Numbered from the stretch's first letter, positions 49,001-58,006 are shown. The stretch: DNA of 62,356 bases from Xenorhabdus koppenhoeferi (GCF_900116635.1 NZ_FPBJ01000021.1:1-62356); one strand, 5' to 3'. Numbers and translations are program-made. The notes: generated from the sequence alone by a model not told the origin.

Positions 49001-49699
49001 ACTTTTTGCAACCAGGCAATTGCTAATCGATATCCGCTAACACCTAACACATCCTATGATATCAGGCCTGATGACATGGCCAGAATGTTCGCCCCAGAAA
49101 CAGGTTTAATGGACAGTTTTTTCCAGAAGAATTTAATGGGGAAAGTAGATACGACTCTGCAAAGATGGCGTTTCATACCAGGCGTTAACGGCAAACCACT
49201 GCCCGGAGGTGAAGCATTGCTCAGGCCTTTCCAGCAGGCCCAGATTATCCGTAATGCGTTATTTACCAGCGGAACCCCGACACCATTATTCAAAGTCATG
49301 GTTCGTCCGGTCAGCATGGATAACAGTATATTAAGCATGATACTGGATATAGATGGACAGAAATTAGAATACAGCCACGGGCCGCCATTTTCGCAGCTCA
49401 TCAGTTGGCCTGGCCCGGCTAAAAAAAATCATATTCACATCCAGTTGAATTTGAGCAATGGTACAACCGAAAATTTCTCAACTTCAGGTTTCTGGGCACT
49501 GAATCGACTGCTGGATCTTGCAAAACAGCCCGACAATAGAAACAGAGATGATCCCTCTTATACCGATGACATGAGCTTGCGGGCAATATTCAATATCAAA
49601 GGTTACACTTTCTCTCTGGACTTTATTCCTAACAGTGTGTTCAACCCATTTAAACTACCGGTTTTTTCGTGTCCGCGTTCGCAAAACTTGGCCGCATAA
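46016..49699 (+). CDS. tssM: T6SS membrane-complex protein TssM (IcmF)
   Basis: 1227 residues. Two N-terminal membrane helices (about 10-65), a cytoplasmic NTPase-like domain with Walker A GVPNSGKTT at 146-154 and FLDTAGRY, a third helix near 475 (GIGYIILIAILAFISKLFL), and a large periplasmic domain that contacts TssJ and TssL. The intact Walker A suggests nucleotide binding, which is not required in every system. It lies 12 bases after tssL. Confidence 0.95.
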   Translation: MLNALISIFTSRLTWSLLGTTAISTLLWFFGPIISVGNIVPFKSITIRIMTIASLFLVWILSRLVPRLYRLWFNKKLENQLKVNQDKKTETKQNEKYITLAERFSDAAKLLKKAYFSGLYDKNKPHWTNLFSRQYIYQLPWYLVIGVPNSGKTTVLANSGLHFSLADYLGKSTLYNTHGMDDFNWWFTNNAVFLDTAGRYINQSNSHNQDANEWKNFILLLKKYRARQPVNGIIVTISVEDLLNPSTEARNKQAYVLSKRLSELNEKFKIQIPIYILITKSDLLKGFSAYFTHFDKTSREQIWGFNFPWKNKQRCDLNKVFEQQYNELQLRLDAELPYVLLNGHNLRQCTESYLFPQEVASLRPLIAQYLEIVFARSGFEIPCYPRGLYFTSGTQEGTSLDNVMAQFNQKLKLPIDNDSDLMSWGNDNGIIHAAPARQTYFLKSLLENIFQEAGIAGYNRWWIYRKRLLDGIGYIILIAILAFISKLFLTSYNNNNNYLMEIQSKIPVILNQGSELKKNPDNIYALLPLLNSLAHLDKNQNFSLDDPPLSYRMGLYSGEQVSKASLSLYNNALQTLLLPQIAKLITNQLHNEDGDDIERTYNTLKAYQMLYQTKYYDGKFLHNWVMQYLETHLDVDITQKQLKQINEHLSQLLDNQVVTSPFMFDNNLVKQKQALISKIPPAQRAYNYLKSKLLDDPDLAPVNLDTLAGPQARLVFSSVNRASFTNYIPGMFTPVGYQKGVDNDLDFFLKTLHSQDNWVLGTYARTLAIKEIKSFVKQLYINDYIFHWDQFLADIRLSNIDSLEQRTNTARLLSSSDSPLRNLVINISKNVTLNKTLLNKDNIAAKQLNKIVKRQSDKLTQLASKQPLASESQLVPKQILPDNQQEMPEQELKNHFAQITALVKNPDKKNNQKIPFDDTLKNISELYQYLTSVQSAIKTGMPFPPNDIITQLQAASERLPVPFRSMVYSLAVGASNDTQLNEMKNVARHLGAEIGTFCNQAIANRYPLTPNTSYDIRPDDMARMFAPETGLMDSFFQKNLMGKVDTTLQRWRFIPGVNGKPLPGGEALLRPFQQAQIIRNALFTSGTPTPLFKVMVRPVSMDNSILSMILDIDGQKLEYSHGPPFSQLISWPGPAKKNHIHIQLNLSNGTTENFSTSGFWALNRLLDLAKQPDNRNRDDPSYTDDMSLRAIFNIKGYTFSLDFIPNSVFNPFKLPVFSCPRSQNLAA

Positions 49700-49703
49700 T
49701 CAC

Positions 49704-49730
49704 TTACTTCAATTACTTCAATTACTTCAA
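49704..49730 (+). repeat. three tandem 9-bp repeats before tssA
   Basis: ttacttcaa is repeated three times exactly (49704-49712, 49713-49721, 49722-49730) in the 48-base gap between tssM and tssA. The tssA start has no clear ribosome binding site beyond it. Confidence 0.9.
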
Positions 49731-49747
49731 TATAAACTGCAAATATC

Positions 49748-50866
49748 ATGAATATTGATGAATTACTTACCCCAATCAGTGCAGAATCTGTCTGTGGAGA
49801 AAATCTGGAATACGATGATGAATTTCTGACATTGGAGCAAATATTAATTGAAAAGCCAGAACAACAGTTTGGTGATGTCATCATTCCAGCCGAACCCCCG
49901 AACTGGAGGGAAATAGAAAAGCGGGCTATTCACTTACTCTCCCGCACTAAAAATCTGAATATCATCATAGCGCTTATGCAATCATGGCTAAATCTACGTG
50001 GATTATGTGGTTATGCTGATGGATTGAACTTACTCCGCCAGACTCTGGAAAATTATTGGGCAGATGTGTGGCCAAAACTGGAATTTGATGGTGAATACGA
50101 TTATGTACAACGTTTAAACACGCTGGCAGCTATCGAAGATAACTCGCCTTGTACAATAAAAGTTCAGAATTCTATCCTGTTAAGAAGTGGTTCGGACGAA
50201 GTGACATTTCAAGAAGCCTATTCACTCCTTAGTGGTACGGTAACAGAAATGAGTAGTTATACCGGCGGGCGAACCCGATTAATCAACGAATTAATACAAA
50301 AGCCAGATCATCCTGAAATTCTGGCAGTAATAGCTATTCGTGATCATCTTACTGCCCTGATTGAGATCATACGTCATAATTTACCCGACGGTAATATGCC
50401 AGAACTGCCGCAGTTTCTGAAACAGTTGGGTACCATTATTAAATATTGTTCCGTACCTGATGCAAAAACAGGGTATGAAGACAACTATGAAGACAACTAT
50501 GAAGACAATGCAGAACGTCTTGATCCGGCATCGCTGACCACACAGGACACTTCGATGGAACAAGCGGCAACCTTGGAAAGAAAGCCATCGTCCTATTGGC
50601 AAGCGATTGAAGCCACTAATCGGGATGAAGCACGCATGTTACTGGAAAAGGCCAGGATCTATTTTCTCACATACGAACCAAGTCATCCTGCTCCGATAAT
50701 GATTGAGCGTATTCAACGACTGATTGATTGTGATTTTATGAAAATCGTTCACGATCTTGCACCAGAAGGATTGAGACAACTGGGAATCATTTTTGGTCGT
50801 TCAGACAATTCCAATCTATTTTCTAATCCAAATTATGACATGGATACTGATGATGATATGGATTAA
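49748..50866 (+). CDS. tssA: T6SS cap/assembly protein TssA
   Basis: Recruits and caps the growing tail sheath. The ImpA N-terminal domain is recognisable: LLTPISAESVCGENLEYDDEF, then PPNWREIEKRAIHLLSRTKN and LEFDGEYDYVQRLNTL. The length of 372 residues fits the short form. Between domains is a threefold YEDN repeat from 12-base tandem DNA repeats (50474-50509). The C-terminus (YWQAIEATNRDEARMLLEKA) is conserved and is followed by an acidic tail (YDMDTDDDMD). The gene has a poor ribosome binding site after three 9-base repeats. Confidence 0.93.
   Translation: MNIDELLTPISAESVCGENLEYDDEFLTLEQILIEKPEQQFGDVIIPAEPPNWREIEKRAIHLLSRTKNLNIIIALMQSWLNLRGLCGYADGLNLLRQTLENYWADVWPKLEFDGEYDYVQRLNTLAAIEDNSPCTIKVQNSILLRSGSDEVTFQEAYSLLSGTVTEMSSYTGGRTRLINELIQKPDHPEILAVIAIRDHLTALIEIIRHNLPDGNMPELPQFLKQLGTIIKYCSVPDAKTGYEDNYEDNYEDNAERLDPASLTTQDTSMEQAATLERKPSSYWQAIEATNRDEARMLLEKARIYFLTYEPSHPAPIMIERIQRLIDCDFMKIVHDLAPEGLRQLGIIFGRSDNSNLFSNPNYDMDTDDDMD
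50474..50509 (+). repeat. three tandem 12-bp repeats inside tssA
   Basis: tatgaagacaac occurs three times (last copy ends in t), encoding YEDN repeated in the linker between the conserved ends of TssA. In-frame copy-number change would alter linker length without breaking the gene. Confidence 0.9.
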
Positions 50867-51028
50867 TTATTTCTTATTTTTATCTATTTGATTCTTTACC
50901 CGCATATTTCCTTATATTTGTTCGGATAATCCTAACCTAGAAGATAAAGGAGATATTAATTTACCTGTAGATTTTTGAGTGCCCAAACTTAAAAAATGAA
51001 AGGTATAACCAATAATGGAGAACTTGCC

Positions 51029-51574
51029 ATGAAATCCAGCGGACAGAAATTTATATCCCGTAACAGAGCCCCCCGCGTACAAATTGAATACGATGTTGAA
51101 CTTTACGGCTCAGAAAAGTCTGTTCAATTGCCTTTTATCATGGGTGTTATCGCTGATTTGGCAGGAAAACCTATAGAAGCCTTGCCAGATGTCAGTGAAC
51201 GTAAGTTTTTGGAAATTGATATTGATAACTTTAATGAACGCATGAGTTCAATTAATCCCCGTGCTGCCTTTCAGGTTGAAAATACCCTGACAGGTGAAGG
51301 TAAATTGAATATCGATTTATCATTTAAAAGTATGGAGGATTTTCAACCCGATGCTATAGCCAAAAAGGTAGAACCTCTGGCCAAGCTACTAGAAGCACGT
51401 ATACAACTGGCAAATTTACTGTCTTATATGGACGGAAAAAGCGGGGCAGAGAAACTGATTTCCGAGATATTGCAGAACCCCGCCCTGCTGCAATCATTGG
51501 CAGAAGCTCCGAATCCTGAAAATAGCGCCTCAGAAGATAGTACAGATAGTACTGAAGAGAGCACCGAAGAATAA
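51029..51574 (+). CDS. tssB: T6SS contractile sheath protein TssB
   Basis: Small sheath subunit (VipA type), 181 residues, which co-assembles with TssC around the Hcp tube. Family features are SSGQKFISRNRAPRVQIEYD at the start, LPFIMGVIADLAG and FLEIDIDNFNERM. The C-terminus is strongly acidic (SEDSTDSTEESTEE), an unusual tail. I use the ATG at 51029 with GGAG eight bases upstream. The 162-base gap after tssA could hold a second promoter; tssC follows after ten bases. Confidence 0.95.
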   Translation: MKSSGQKFISRNRAPRVQIEYDVELYGSEKSVQLPFIMGVIADLAGKPIEALPDVSERKFLEIDIDNFNERMSSINPRAAFQVENTLTGEGKLNIDLSFKSMEDFQPDAIAKKVEPLAKLLEARIQLANLLSYMDGKSGAEKLISEILQNPALLQSLAEAPNPENSASEDSTDSTEESTEE

Positions 51575-51584
51575 GGAGTCATTG

Positions 51585-53087
51585 ATGAGTACACCTGAAC
51601 AAGACGTTTTTCTTCAACAAGAGCAGGCATCTAAAGAATATACCCCTGATGAACTCAGCACATTGTTGAATAAGGAATTTCGTCCTCAAAGTGATCATAC
51701 ACGCCATGCTGTCGAAAATGCGGTGAAAACGCTGGCACAACAGGCATTGGAAAATACCCTCACTATCTCCGCCGATACCTATCGCACTATCCAGTCATTA
51801 ATTGCCGAAATTGATACCAAAATATCTCAGCAGATGAATCACATCTTGCACAATAAAGAATTCCAGACCCTGGAAGGAGCCTGGCGTGGTTTGCATCATC
51901 TGATCAGCAATACAGAAACCGATGAAATGCTGAAAATCCGTGTGATGTGTCTTTCCAAAAGGGAATTGAGCAGCACACTAAAACGTTTCAAAGGAATCAG
52001 TTGGGATCAAAGCCCGCTTTTCAAAAAAATCTATGAAGCTGAATATGGCCAGTTTGGAGGAGAACCATTTGGCTGTCTGGTGGGTGATTATTATTTCGAC
52101 CATACCGCACCGGATGTTGAACTCTTGCGTCAAATGGCACAAATCAGTGCAGCAGCACATTGCCCATTTATTACTGGTGCTTCGCCAAGTATCATGCAAA
52201 TGGAATCCTGGCAGGAATTGGCCAATCCCCGGGATCTCACAAAAATTTTCCAAAATACTGAATACGCCCCCTGGCGCAGTTTACGTGAATCAGAGGACGT
52301 GCGTTATATCGGGTTAACACTTCCGCGTTTCCTTTCTCGTTTACCTTATGGTGCGCTTACGAATCCCGTTGATAATTTCAATTTCGAGGAGGATACCGAA
52401 GGCCCGACTCACGACAACTACACTTGGTCGAATTCCGCCTATGCTATGGCGGTCAATGTTAACCGTTCATTTAAACTCTATGGCTGGAGCACTTCGATCC
52501 GCGGTGTAGAATCCGGGGGTATTGTAGAAAACCTGCCTTGTTATACGTTCCCCTCCGATGATGGCGGAGTGGATATGAAATGCCCGACTGAAATTGCGAT
52601 TAGCGATCGCCGTGAGGCAGAATTGGCAAAAAATGGCTTCATTCCATTATTGCATCGCAAAAACACCGACATGGCAGCCTTTATCGGTGCTCAATCCCTT
52701 CAAAAACCAACGGAATATTACGATCCAGATGCTACCGCCAATGCCAATCTTGCAGCGCGTCTGCCCTACTTATTTGCCTGTTGCCGTTTCGCACACTACC
52801 TGAAATGTATTGTGCGCGACAAGATAGGGACTTTTCAGGAACGCGCTGATATGGAACGCTGGCTTAATGATTGGATTATGAATTATGTTGATGGTGATCC
52901 CGTCAACTCATCACAGTCAACTAAGGCAAGAAAACCGCTGGCAGCAGCAGAGGTTAAGGTAGAAGAAGTACAGAGCAACCCAGGATATTATCAAGCTAAA
53001 TTCTTCCTGCGCCCTCATTATCAGCTGGAAGGCTTAACTGTTTCTCTACGTCTGGTTTCGAAACTCCCCTCACTAAAAGGAGCTTAA
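51585..53087 (+). CDS. tssC: T6SS contractile sheath protein TssC
   Basis: Large sheath subunit (VipB type), 500 residues. It shows LEGAWRGLHHLISNTETDEM, the central GEPFGCLVGDYYFDH, IGLTLPRFLSRLPYG, and the C-terminal FFLRPHYQLEGLTVSLRLVS strand that interlocks sheath rings. I prefer the ATG at 51585, with AAGGAG six bases upstream, over a TTG three bases earlier. It is the most conserved gene of the cluster. Confidence 0.97.
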   Translation: MSTPEQDVFLQQEQASKEYTPDELSTLLNKEFRPQSDHTRHAVENAVKTLAQQALENTLTISADTYRTIQSLIAEIDTKISQQMNHILHNKEFQTLEGAWRGLHHLISNTETDEMLKIRVMCLSKRELSSTLKRFKGISWDQSPLFKKIYEAEYGQFGGEPFGCLVGDYYFDHTAPDVELLRQMAQISAAAHCPFITGASPSIMQMESWQELANPRDLTKIFQNTEYAPWRSLRESEDVRYIGLTLPRFLSRLPYGALTNPVDNFNFEEDTEGPTHDNYTWSNSAYAMAVNVNRSFKLYGWSTSIRGVESGGIVENLPCYTFPSDDGGVDMKCPTEIAISDRREAELAKNGFIPLLHRKNTDMAAFIGAQSLQKPTEYYDPDATANANLAARLPYLFACCRFAHYLKCIVRDKIGTFQERADMERWLNDWIMNYVDGDPVNSSQSTKARKPLAAAEVKVEEVQSNPGYYQAKFFLRPHYQLEGLTVSLRLVSKLPSLKGA

Positions 53088-53236
53088 CTCAATATTAAAT
53101 ATTAAACACTATTCTTCTCACCACTCTTATCAATTCATTAATCTCTAGATAGCAATACATATCTATTTCCTCTACACAAAATTCCAATATCTACTTATTG
53201 GGTTCAATCAAATTAATTCTATTAAGGTGGAAAGTT

Positions 53237-53722
53237 ATGTCTTCAGGTATTGATGCATACATTAATTTTACTAATATAAAAGGCGAGACAGGTGACAAAA
53301 CGTTTAAAGATTGGACAGCTGTCAGATCATTTTCAATTGAACTGAATAACCGTGTTAATTTCAACAGTCAAACTCCCGGATTAGGCGCTGGTATAGTCGA
53401 GGTTTCTGGTCTGAGCCTGGAACTTTCGTTCGATAAAGCAGCGATTACTCTACGCCAGTATATCGTTCAGGGAACACATATTAATACCATTACACTCAAT
53501 GTACGCCGACAAGGAGGCTCACAAGAGAATTGGTATTCATTAGTGTTGACAAATGCCCTGGTTGCACAGTCCCAGCTGACATATGGAGGCGGTATTTTCT
53601 ATTCGGCTATCGTCTTAGCTTTCCAGAAACATAAAGAAAGCTACTTCCCTCAAGACTATAAGTCAGGTAGTAAAGGCGCTGAAGTCAGCTATGAATGGGA
53701 TGGTTACACCCACGACAAATAA
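53237..53722 (+). CDS. hcp: T6SS tube protein Hcp (TssD)
   Basis: Hexameric ring protein that stacks into the inner tube and is secreted. 161 residues starting MSSGIDAYINFTNIKGE, with VSGLSLELSFDKAA, VQGTHINTITLNV and a C-terminal VSYEWDGYTHDK. The start at 53237 follows AAGGTGG; an in-frame upstream opening at 53198 has no family support. It has its own 149-base upstream gap and is followed by a strong hairpin, which fits high and separately tuned expression. Confidence 0.95.
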   Translation: MSSGIDAYINFTNIKGETGDKTFKDWTAVRSFSIELNNRVNFNSQTPGLGAGIVEVSGLSLELSFDKAAITLRQYIVQGTHINTITLNVRRQGGSQENWYSLVLTNALVAQSQLTYGGGIFYSAIVLAFQKHKESYFPQDYKSGSKGAEVSYEWDGYTHDK

Positions 53723-53737
53723 CATAACTTTTTATTC

Positions 53738-53768
53738 AATAACCTCTCTGAAATTTAGAGAGGTTATT
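53738..53768 (+). terminator. 12-bp hairpin after hcp
   Basis: AATAACCTCTCT and AGAGAGGTTATT pair perfectly around gaaattt, 16 bases after the hcp stop. No T-run follows on the plus strand, so it may stabilise the hcp 3' end or only partly stop transcription. Confidence 0.7.
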
Positions 53769-53773
53769 CCGTC

Positions 53774-53811
53774 AACAATAGGTATCCGTAATAACAATAG
53801 GTATCCGTAAT
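53774..53811 (+). repeat. tandem 19-bp duplication of the tagH start region
   Basis: aacaataggtatccgtaat occurs twice back to back (53774-53792, 53793-53811). Each copy carries the AGG of the ribosome binding site; the second runs into the tagH ATG. Confidence 0.9.
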
Positions 53812-55381
53812 GATGCGATTCTCCATTGTTAAAAACTCTGGCACAAACCAGCCATCACAACTGAGTTATGATTTTTCCCCTCCCGGTGGCACTATCGGTC
53901 GAAGTACGGACAATAATTGGGTGCTACCCGATGAAGAATTAGCTATTGCTCGGCTACAAATCGTTGTGTCTATCTCTTCTGATGGAGGATGTCAGATTAA
54001 CAATCAAGGTCATGCATCTGAGGTTTTGCTGAATATGATACCGCTGGCACCTGAACGTCAGGTTGAAATCCGTGATGGTGATATGCTGAATATTAGCAGC
54101 TATCAGATTAAAATAACTGATATAGAAAAAAATTCACACCCACAGTCTAACGACAAAAAATCGGAAATTCCCAATGGGATTTGGGATGATCTTGAACAGA
54201 TTTTCGCAGTTCCCAATACCCTCTCCTCTCAAGAAAGGCATCATTCACCCCAGAAATTAAACGACAATAACCCTCTGGTAAAAGAGCAACAAAATAAAGA
54301 ACGAAATCCCATAGACCCATTGGCACAAATTAAGCCAGAAACTGATCTTGAGACCCTGCAATTACGGTCAACAGATCCTATGACCATGTTCAATTCAGAT
54401 ACCACTGTCCAGCAAGAGAATATCCTGCATAATCATACCCCCACAACATTATTACAACGCGATAGAAAACATGAAAATCAAGAAGATGATAAAAAGGAAA
54501 TTGACCCGCTAGTCTTGTTTTCTGAAAAGCATACACAATATGTCAAGGATGATGATCCCTTAAACCAAATGCTGGATAATGCTGTACCACCAACGCCTCT
54601 GAATGACCCAACTATTTCTGAACTTCTGTTTACACCTGAACCACAGTCTGCACCAGCTTCACAATCCACACTGACTGAACCCGGGCCTATTGAATCTGTA
54701 GCCGGCAGGACACCGGGGTCGAAAGCCAACCGCCATCATAACTCCCATAACTATCAAGCTACCGGAACCCAATCAGAGGAGAAATTACTGGCAGCCTTAC
54801 TGGATGGTATGGGGCTAAAAGATCTCCAGAGACTGCAATTTGATGAACGGCTCATGTATCAGTTAGGTCGATTCGCCAGCCAGTTGTCCCAGGGAATCAT
54901 CACCCTCAATACCTTACGCAATCAGTTCAAACGCAAATCAGATGCAGACATGAATGAGGCTCTGTCAGATGTGTATAATCCATTTAAGCTTTTGCCTTCT
55001 GGTCAGTCGGTTCTGGCACTGATATTTGGTGGTTATGTGCCGGGATTTATGCCATCAGAGGAAGCTACTCAGGATATTTTGACTGAATTGCAGGCACACC
55101 AATTGGGCATGATTGCGGGAATACATGCTATTGCGGCAGATCTATTACACTCATTTAATCCTGTTATTCTTGAACAAACAGCAGGGGATAAAAGTTATTT
55201 ACCACGTTTGTCATTATCGTCAGCATACAAAGCATCAATGTGGGATTATTTCACTAAATATTACCAAAACATAGCCGGACAAATTGAAAAAAAATCGGCA
55301 TTGTTTGGCGAAAGTTTCCTGCAAGCCTATGAAGCAGAAATCAGCCGATATAAAAACACCCATAATTCGCCCCAAAAATAG
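53810..55381 (+). CDS. tagH: T6SS FHA-domain protein TagH
   Basis: A 523-residue accessory protein with an N-terminal forkhead-associated domain (about residues 1-100: GGTIGRSTDNNWVLPDEE, the phosphothreonine-binding loop, then VEIRDGDMLNISSYQIKI). A long polar, Asp/Pro-rich linker follows (about 115-330). The C-terminal conserved domain has YNPFKLLPSGQSVLALIFGG. FHA proteins can respond to threonine phosphorylation, but no PpkA kinase or PppA phosphatase gene is in the cluster. ATG also occurs at 53813. Confidence 0.9.
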   Translation: MMRFSIVKNSGTNQPSQLSYDFSPPGGTIGRSTDNNWVLPDEELAIARLQIVVSISSDGGCQINNQGHASEVLLNMIPLAPERQVEIRDGDMLNISSYQIKITDIEKNSHPQSNDKKSEIPNGIWDDLEQIFAVPNTLSSQERHHSPQKLNDNNPLVKEQQNKERNPIDPLAQIKPETDLETLQLRSTDPMTMFNSDTTVQQENILHNHTPTTLLQRDRKHENQEDDKKEIDPLVLFSEKHTQYVKDDDPLNQMLDNAVPPTPLNDPTISELLFTPEPQSAPASQSTLTEPGPIESVAGRTPGSKANRHHNSHNYQATGTQSEEKLLAALLDGMGLKDLQRLQFDERLMYQLGRFASQLSQGIITLNTLRNQFKRKSDADMNEALSDVYNPFKLLPSGQSVLALIFGGYVPGFMPSEEATQDILTELQAHQLGMIAGIHAIAADLLHSFNPVILEQTAGDKSYLPRLSLSSAYKASMWDYFTKYYQNIAGQIEKKSALFGESFLQAYEAEISRYKNTHNSPQK

Positions 55382-55394
55382 CATTTATACCAAT

Positions 55395-55460
55395 TATACC
55401 AATGGATTTAGAGATGTAGCGTGACGGACAAAGGAGTGATTCCCCGGAAACATAGATAAC
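55395..55460. repeat. truncated ERIC repeat between tagH and tssE
   Basis: tataccaatggatttagaga then gtagcgtgacgga and attccccggaaacatagataac match the right half of ERIC read from its outer end, and then stop. It fills much of the 158-base gap between the two genes. Confidence 0.65.
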
Positions 55461-55539
55461 CGGATGTTATCAACACAGTGTCTGGGCTAATAACCTTTTT
55501 ATTACATTTTCCATAGTCATAATGATTAATAGGTGCTCC

Positions 55540-56094
55540 ATGAATGACAATATCTCTTTGCTGCATGGCGGTTATCGTAGCCGAAGTAACACGACTCGTA
55601 TCACTACCAAAGATAAAATGCAGCCTTCTTTGTTGGATAAACTCACCGATAATGAACCAGGCAAAAAACAAGAGAGCATCAACAACTACCTATTGTCACA
55701 CAGTGTATTGCGTAAAAATGTCCTGAGGGATTTACAGTGGTTGCTCAATAGTATTAATAGTGAATCAGAACAAGACCTTACTCCATTTCCTGAAATTTAC
55801 AGATCTGTTTATAACTTTGGCCTGATTCCTTTGGCGGGAAGATGTACCTCAGAAATAGAGTGGGAAGATATACAGCATAGAATCATTACCACTATCCACA
55901 TATTCGAACCACGTATCATTCCTGATGGACTCGAAGTGAACTGCATGGCTGATAAAAATGCGCTGATTTTATACAACACCTTACCCATAGAGATAAAAGG
56001 TTTTTTGTGGTGCGTTCCCTGGCCACTTGAATTTCTATTCTACAGCGATATCGATCTGGAAAACGGTTATTTCACACTAAAAGAAGCCAGTTAA
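55540..56094 (+). CDS. tssE: T6SS baseplate protein TssE (gp25-like)
   Basis: 184 residues. The gp25-type lysozyme-like fold of the phage baseplate wedge is suggested by MQPSLLDKLTDNE, VLRKNVLRDLQWLLNS, and the C-terminal FEPRIIPDGLEVNCMADKNAL. It bridges baseplate and sheath. I chose the ATG at 55540 because AGG lies six bases upstream; an in-frame ATG at 55522 has no such site. Confidence 0.92.
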   Translation: MNDNISLLHGGYRSRSNTTRITTKDKMQPSLLDKLTDNEPGKKQESINNYLLSHSVLRKNVLRDLQWLLNSINSESEQDLTPFPEIYRSVYNFGLIPLAGRCTSEIEWEDIQHRIITTIHIFEPRIIPDGLEVNCMADKNALILYNTLPIEIKGFLWCVPWPLEFLFYSDIDLENGYFTLKEAS

Positions 56095-56129
56095 TGTAAA
56101 GGTAAAAAGCAAACATTAAGGGGGGAAGC

Positions 56130-58004
56130 ATGGACAGTAAACTGCTTGAATATTATAACCGCGAATTGGTATACCTACGTGAAATGGGGAAAGAGTTTGC
56201 CGAACGTTACCCTAAAGTTGCCAATCGTCTGGGTATGCATGGTATCGATGTTGCAGATCCCTATGTTGAACGACTGATGGAAGGGTTCGCTTTTCTGACC
56301 TCCCGCATTCAATTGAAAATGGATGCTGAGTTCCCACGTTTTTCTGAGCAATTGCTGGAGATGCTGTATCCTAATTATTTGTCTCCGACACCTTCAATGG
56401 CAATTGTCGAACTCCAGCCTGACACCAGCAAGGGAGATATCAGCCACGGACTTTTAGTCCCACGCGGAATGCTCATGCACTGCCAAACCTTAAAAAAGGA
56501 TGGCATTACTTTTCAATATGCTACAACACAGAATGTTGTCTTACAGCCCTTGCATCTGGAAAATGTTGAGCTTGGCAAAATCCCCGCCAATCTTCCACTG
56601 GCGGCATTAAACCTTAACCAACATGGTGCCGTCAGTGCATTACGCATCCATTTTAGCTGCAAGGAAAAATTTTTCCTCAATGAGTTAGATCTCAGTAAAT
56701 TAGTGTTTTTTCTTTCAGGGCCAGACATTCAGTCTCAACAATTGCTGGAACTGATTATGGAGCACTCTGTTGGCATTGTGTGCAGGACTCTCGGTAATCA
56801 GCCCCAATATCAAGTCTTACCTGATATTTCCCCACATCATGAGGGATTTGATGATGATCAATCGTTGCTCCCTAACGATCCGCGTAATTTCAGTGGGTAT
56901 CGACAACTTCAGGAATATTTTGCATTTCCAGCACGTTTTCAATTCTTCAGTATCAGTGGCATGGACTCTTTACTGAAACAAACAACAGAAAAGAGTGAGT
57001 TTGAGCTGATCTTGCTTTTAAATAAAACTGATCACGATCTGGAAAGTCTGGTGGATATTTCTTACCTGACTCTAAACTGTACACCTGTAATTAATTTATT
57101 TCCCAAAGTCACTGAACGTATCACCGTAAAAGAAAGCAGCAATGAATATCATTTAGTTGTCGATAACTCGCACCCCCTGGATTACGAAATTTTTTCGGTA
57201 CAACGCCTGCACGGTGCTGATATCAAACACAAAGAGACGCAAATATTCAGGCCTTTCTGGTCTACTTTCAGCAATGACAAGGGCAATTATGGTGCTTATT
57301 TTTCTTTGCATCGTGATCCCCGCGTCTTATCTGAAAATGCCCATCATTATGGAACGCGATCCAGCTATATCGGCACAGAAGCGTTTGTCTCCATCGTTGA
57401 TGAACAACACTCCCCGTGGCCTAATCAACTAAAATTCCTGACTGCTGATGTTATGTGCACTAACCGTGATTTATCTACAATGCTGCGTCAGCAAGATCTC
57501 GACAATTTTGCCATGCTGGATTCTATCCCCATCGACAAAATTGTATTTCTCAAAAGACCGACTATCCCGCATCCTGCCTTGGCACAAGGTTCCACCCCCT
57601 GGAAATTAATCAGTCAACTTCAACTTAATTATTTGAATTTTATGGATAAAGATGATGAGCAGGGAACTGAGTCATTACGGCAATTACTGAGCCTGTACGC
57701 TAATCTGGCAGAACCTGCCATCGTCCGCCAGATTAATGGCATTCGCCACTGTTCATTAAAAACGGTCTACCGACGGGTTCCTGAACCCGGGCCGATAATG
57801 TTTGCCCGTGGAGTCAACATCAGGCTTGAAGTAAATGAACAGGAATTTGCAGGAACCACTCCTTGGCTGCTGGGCAGTGTACTGGATAAACTATTCTCGC
57901 ATCTGGTCACCATGAATTCATTTACTGAAATGACTCTGTACAGCCAACAACGCGGGGATATCGGTTTTTGGCCTGCCCGTATGGGTAACAAAAAATTGAT
58001 ATAA
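56130..58004 (+). CDS. tssF: T6SS baseplate protein TssF
   Basis: 624 residues starting LLEYYNRELVYLREMGKEFA, the family signature, with FAFLTSRIQLKMDAEFPRFS and LLEMLYPNYLSPTPSMAIVE. The C-terminus shows GVNIRLEVNEQEFAGTTPWL and SFTEMTLYSQQRGDIGFWPA. It forms the baseplate wedge with TssG and TssE. A strong GGGGGAAG site precedes the ATG; tssG follows after two bases. Confidence 0.95.
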   Translation: MDSKLLEYYNRELVYLREMGKEFAERYPKVANRLGMHGIDVADPYVERLMEGFAFLTSRIQLKMDAEFPRFSEQLLEMLYPNYLSPTPSMAIVELQPDTSKGDISHGLLVPRGMLMHCQTLKKDGITFQYATTQNVVLQPLHLENVELGKIPANLPLAALNLNQHGAVSALRIHFSCKEKFFLNELDLSKLVFFLSGPDIQSQQLLELIMEHSVGIVCRTLGNQPQYQVLPDISPHHEGFDDDQSLLPNDPRNFSGYRQLQEYFAFPARFQFFSISGMDSLLKQTTEKSEFELILLLNKTDHDLESLVDISYLTLNCTPVINLFPKVTERITVKESSNEYHLVVDNSHPLDYEIFSVQRLHGADIKHKETQIFRPFWSTFSNDKGNYGAYFSLHRDPRVLSENAHHYGTRSSYIGTEAFVSIVDEQHSPWPNQLKFLTADVMCTNRDLSTMLRQQDLDNFAMLDSIPIDKIVFLKRPTIPHPALAQGSTPWKLISQLQLNYLNFMDKDDEQGTESLRQLLSLYANLAEPAIVRQINGIRHCSLKTVYRRVPEPGPIMFARGVNIRLEVNEQEFAGTTPWLLGSVLDKLFSHLVTMNSFTEMTLYSQQRGDIGFWPARMGNKKLI

Positions 58005-58006
58005 AA

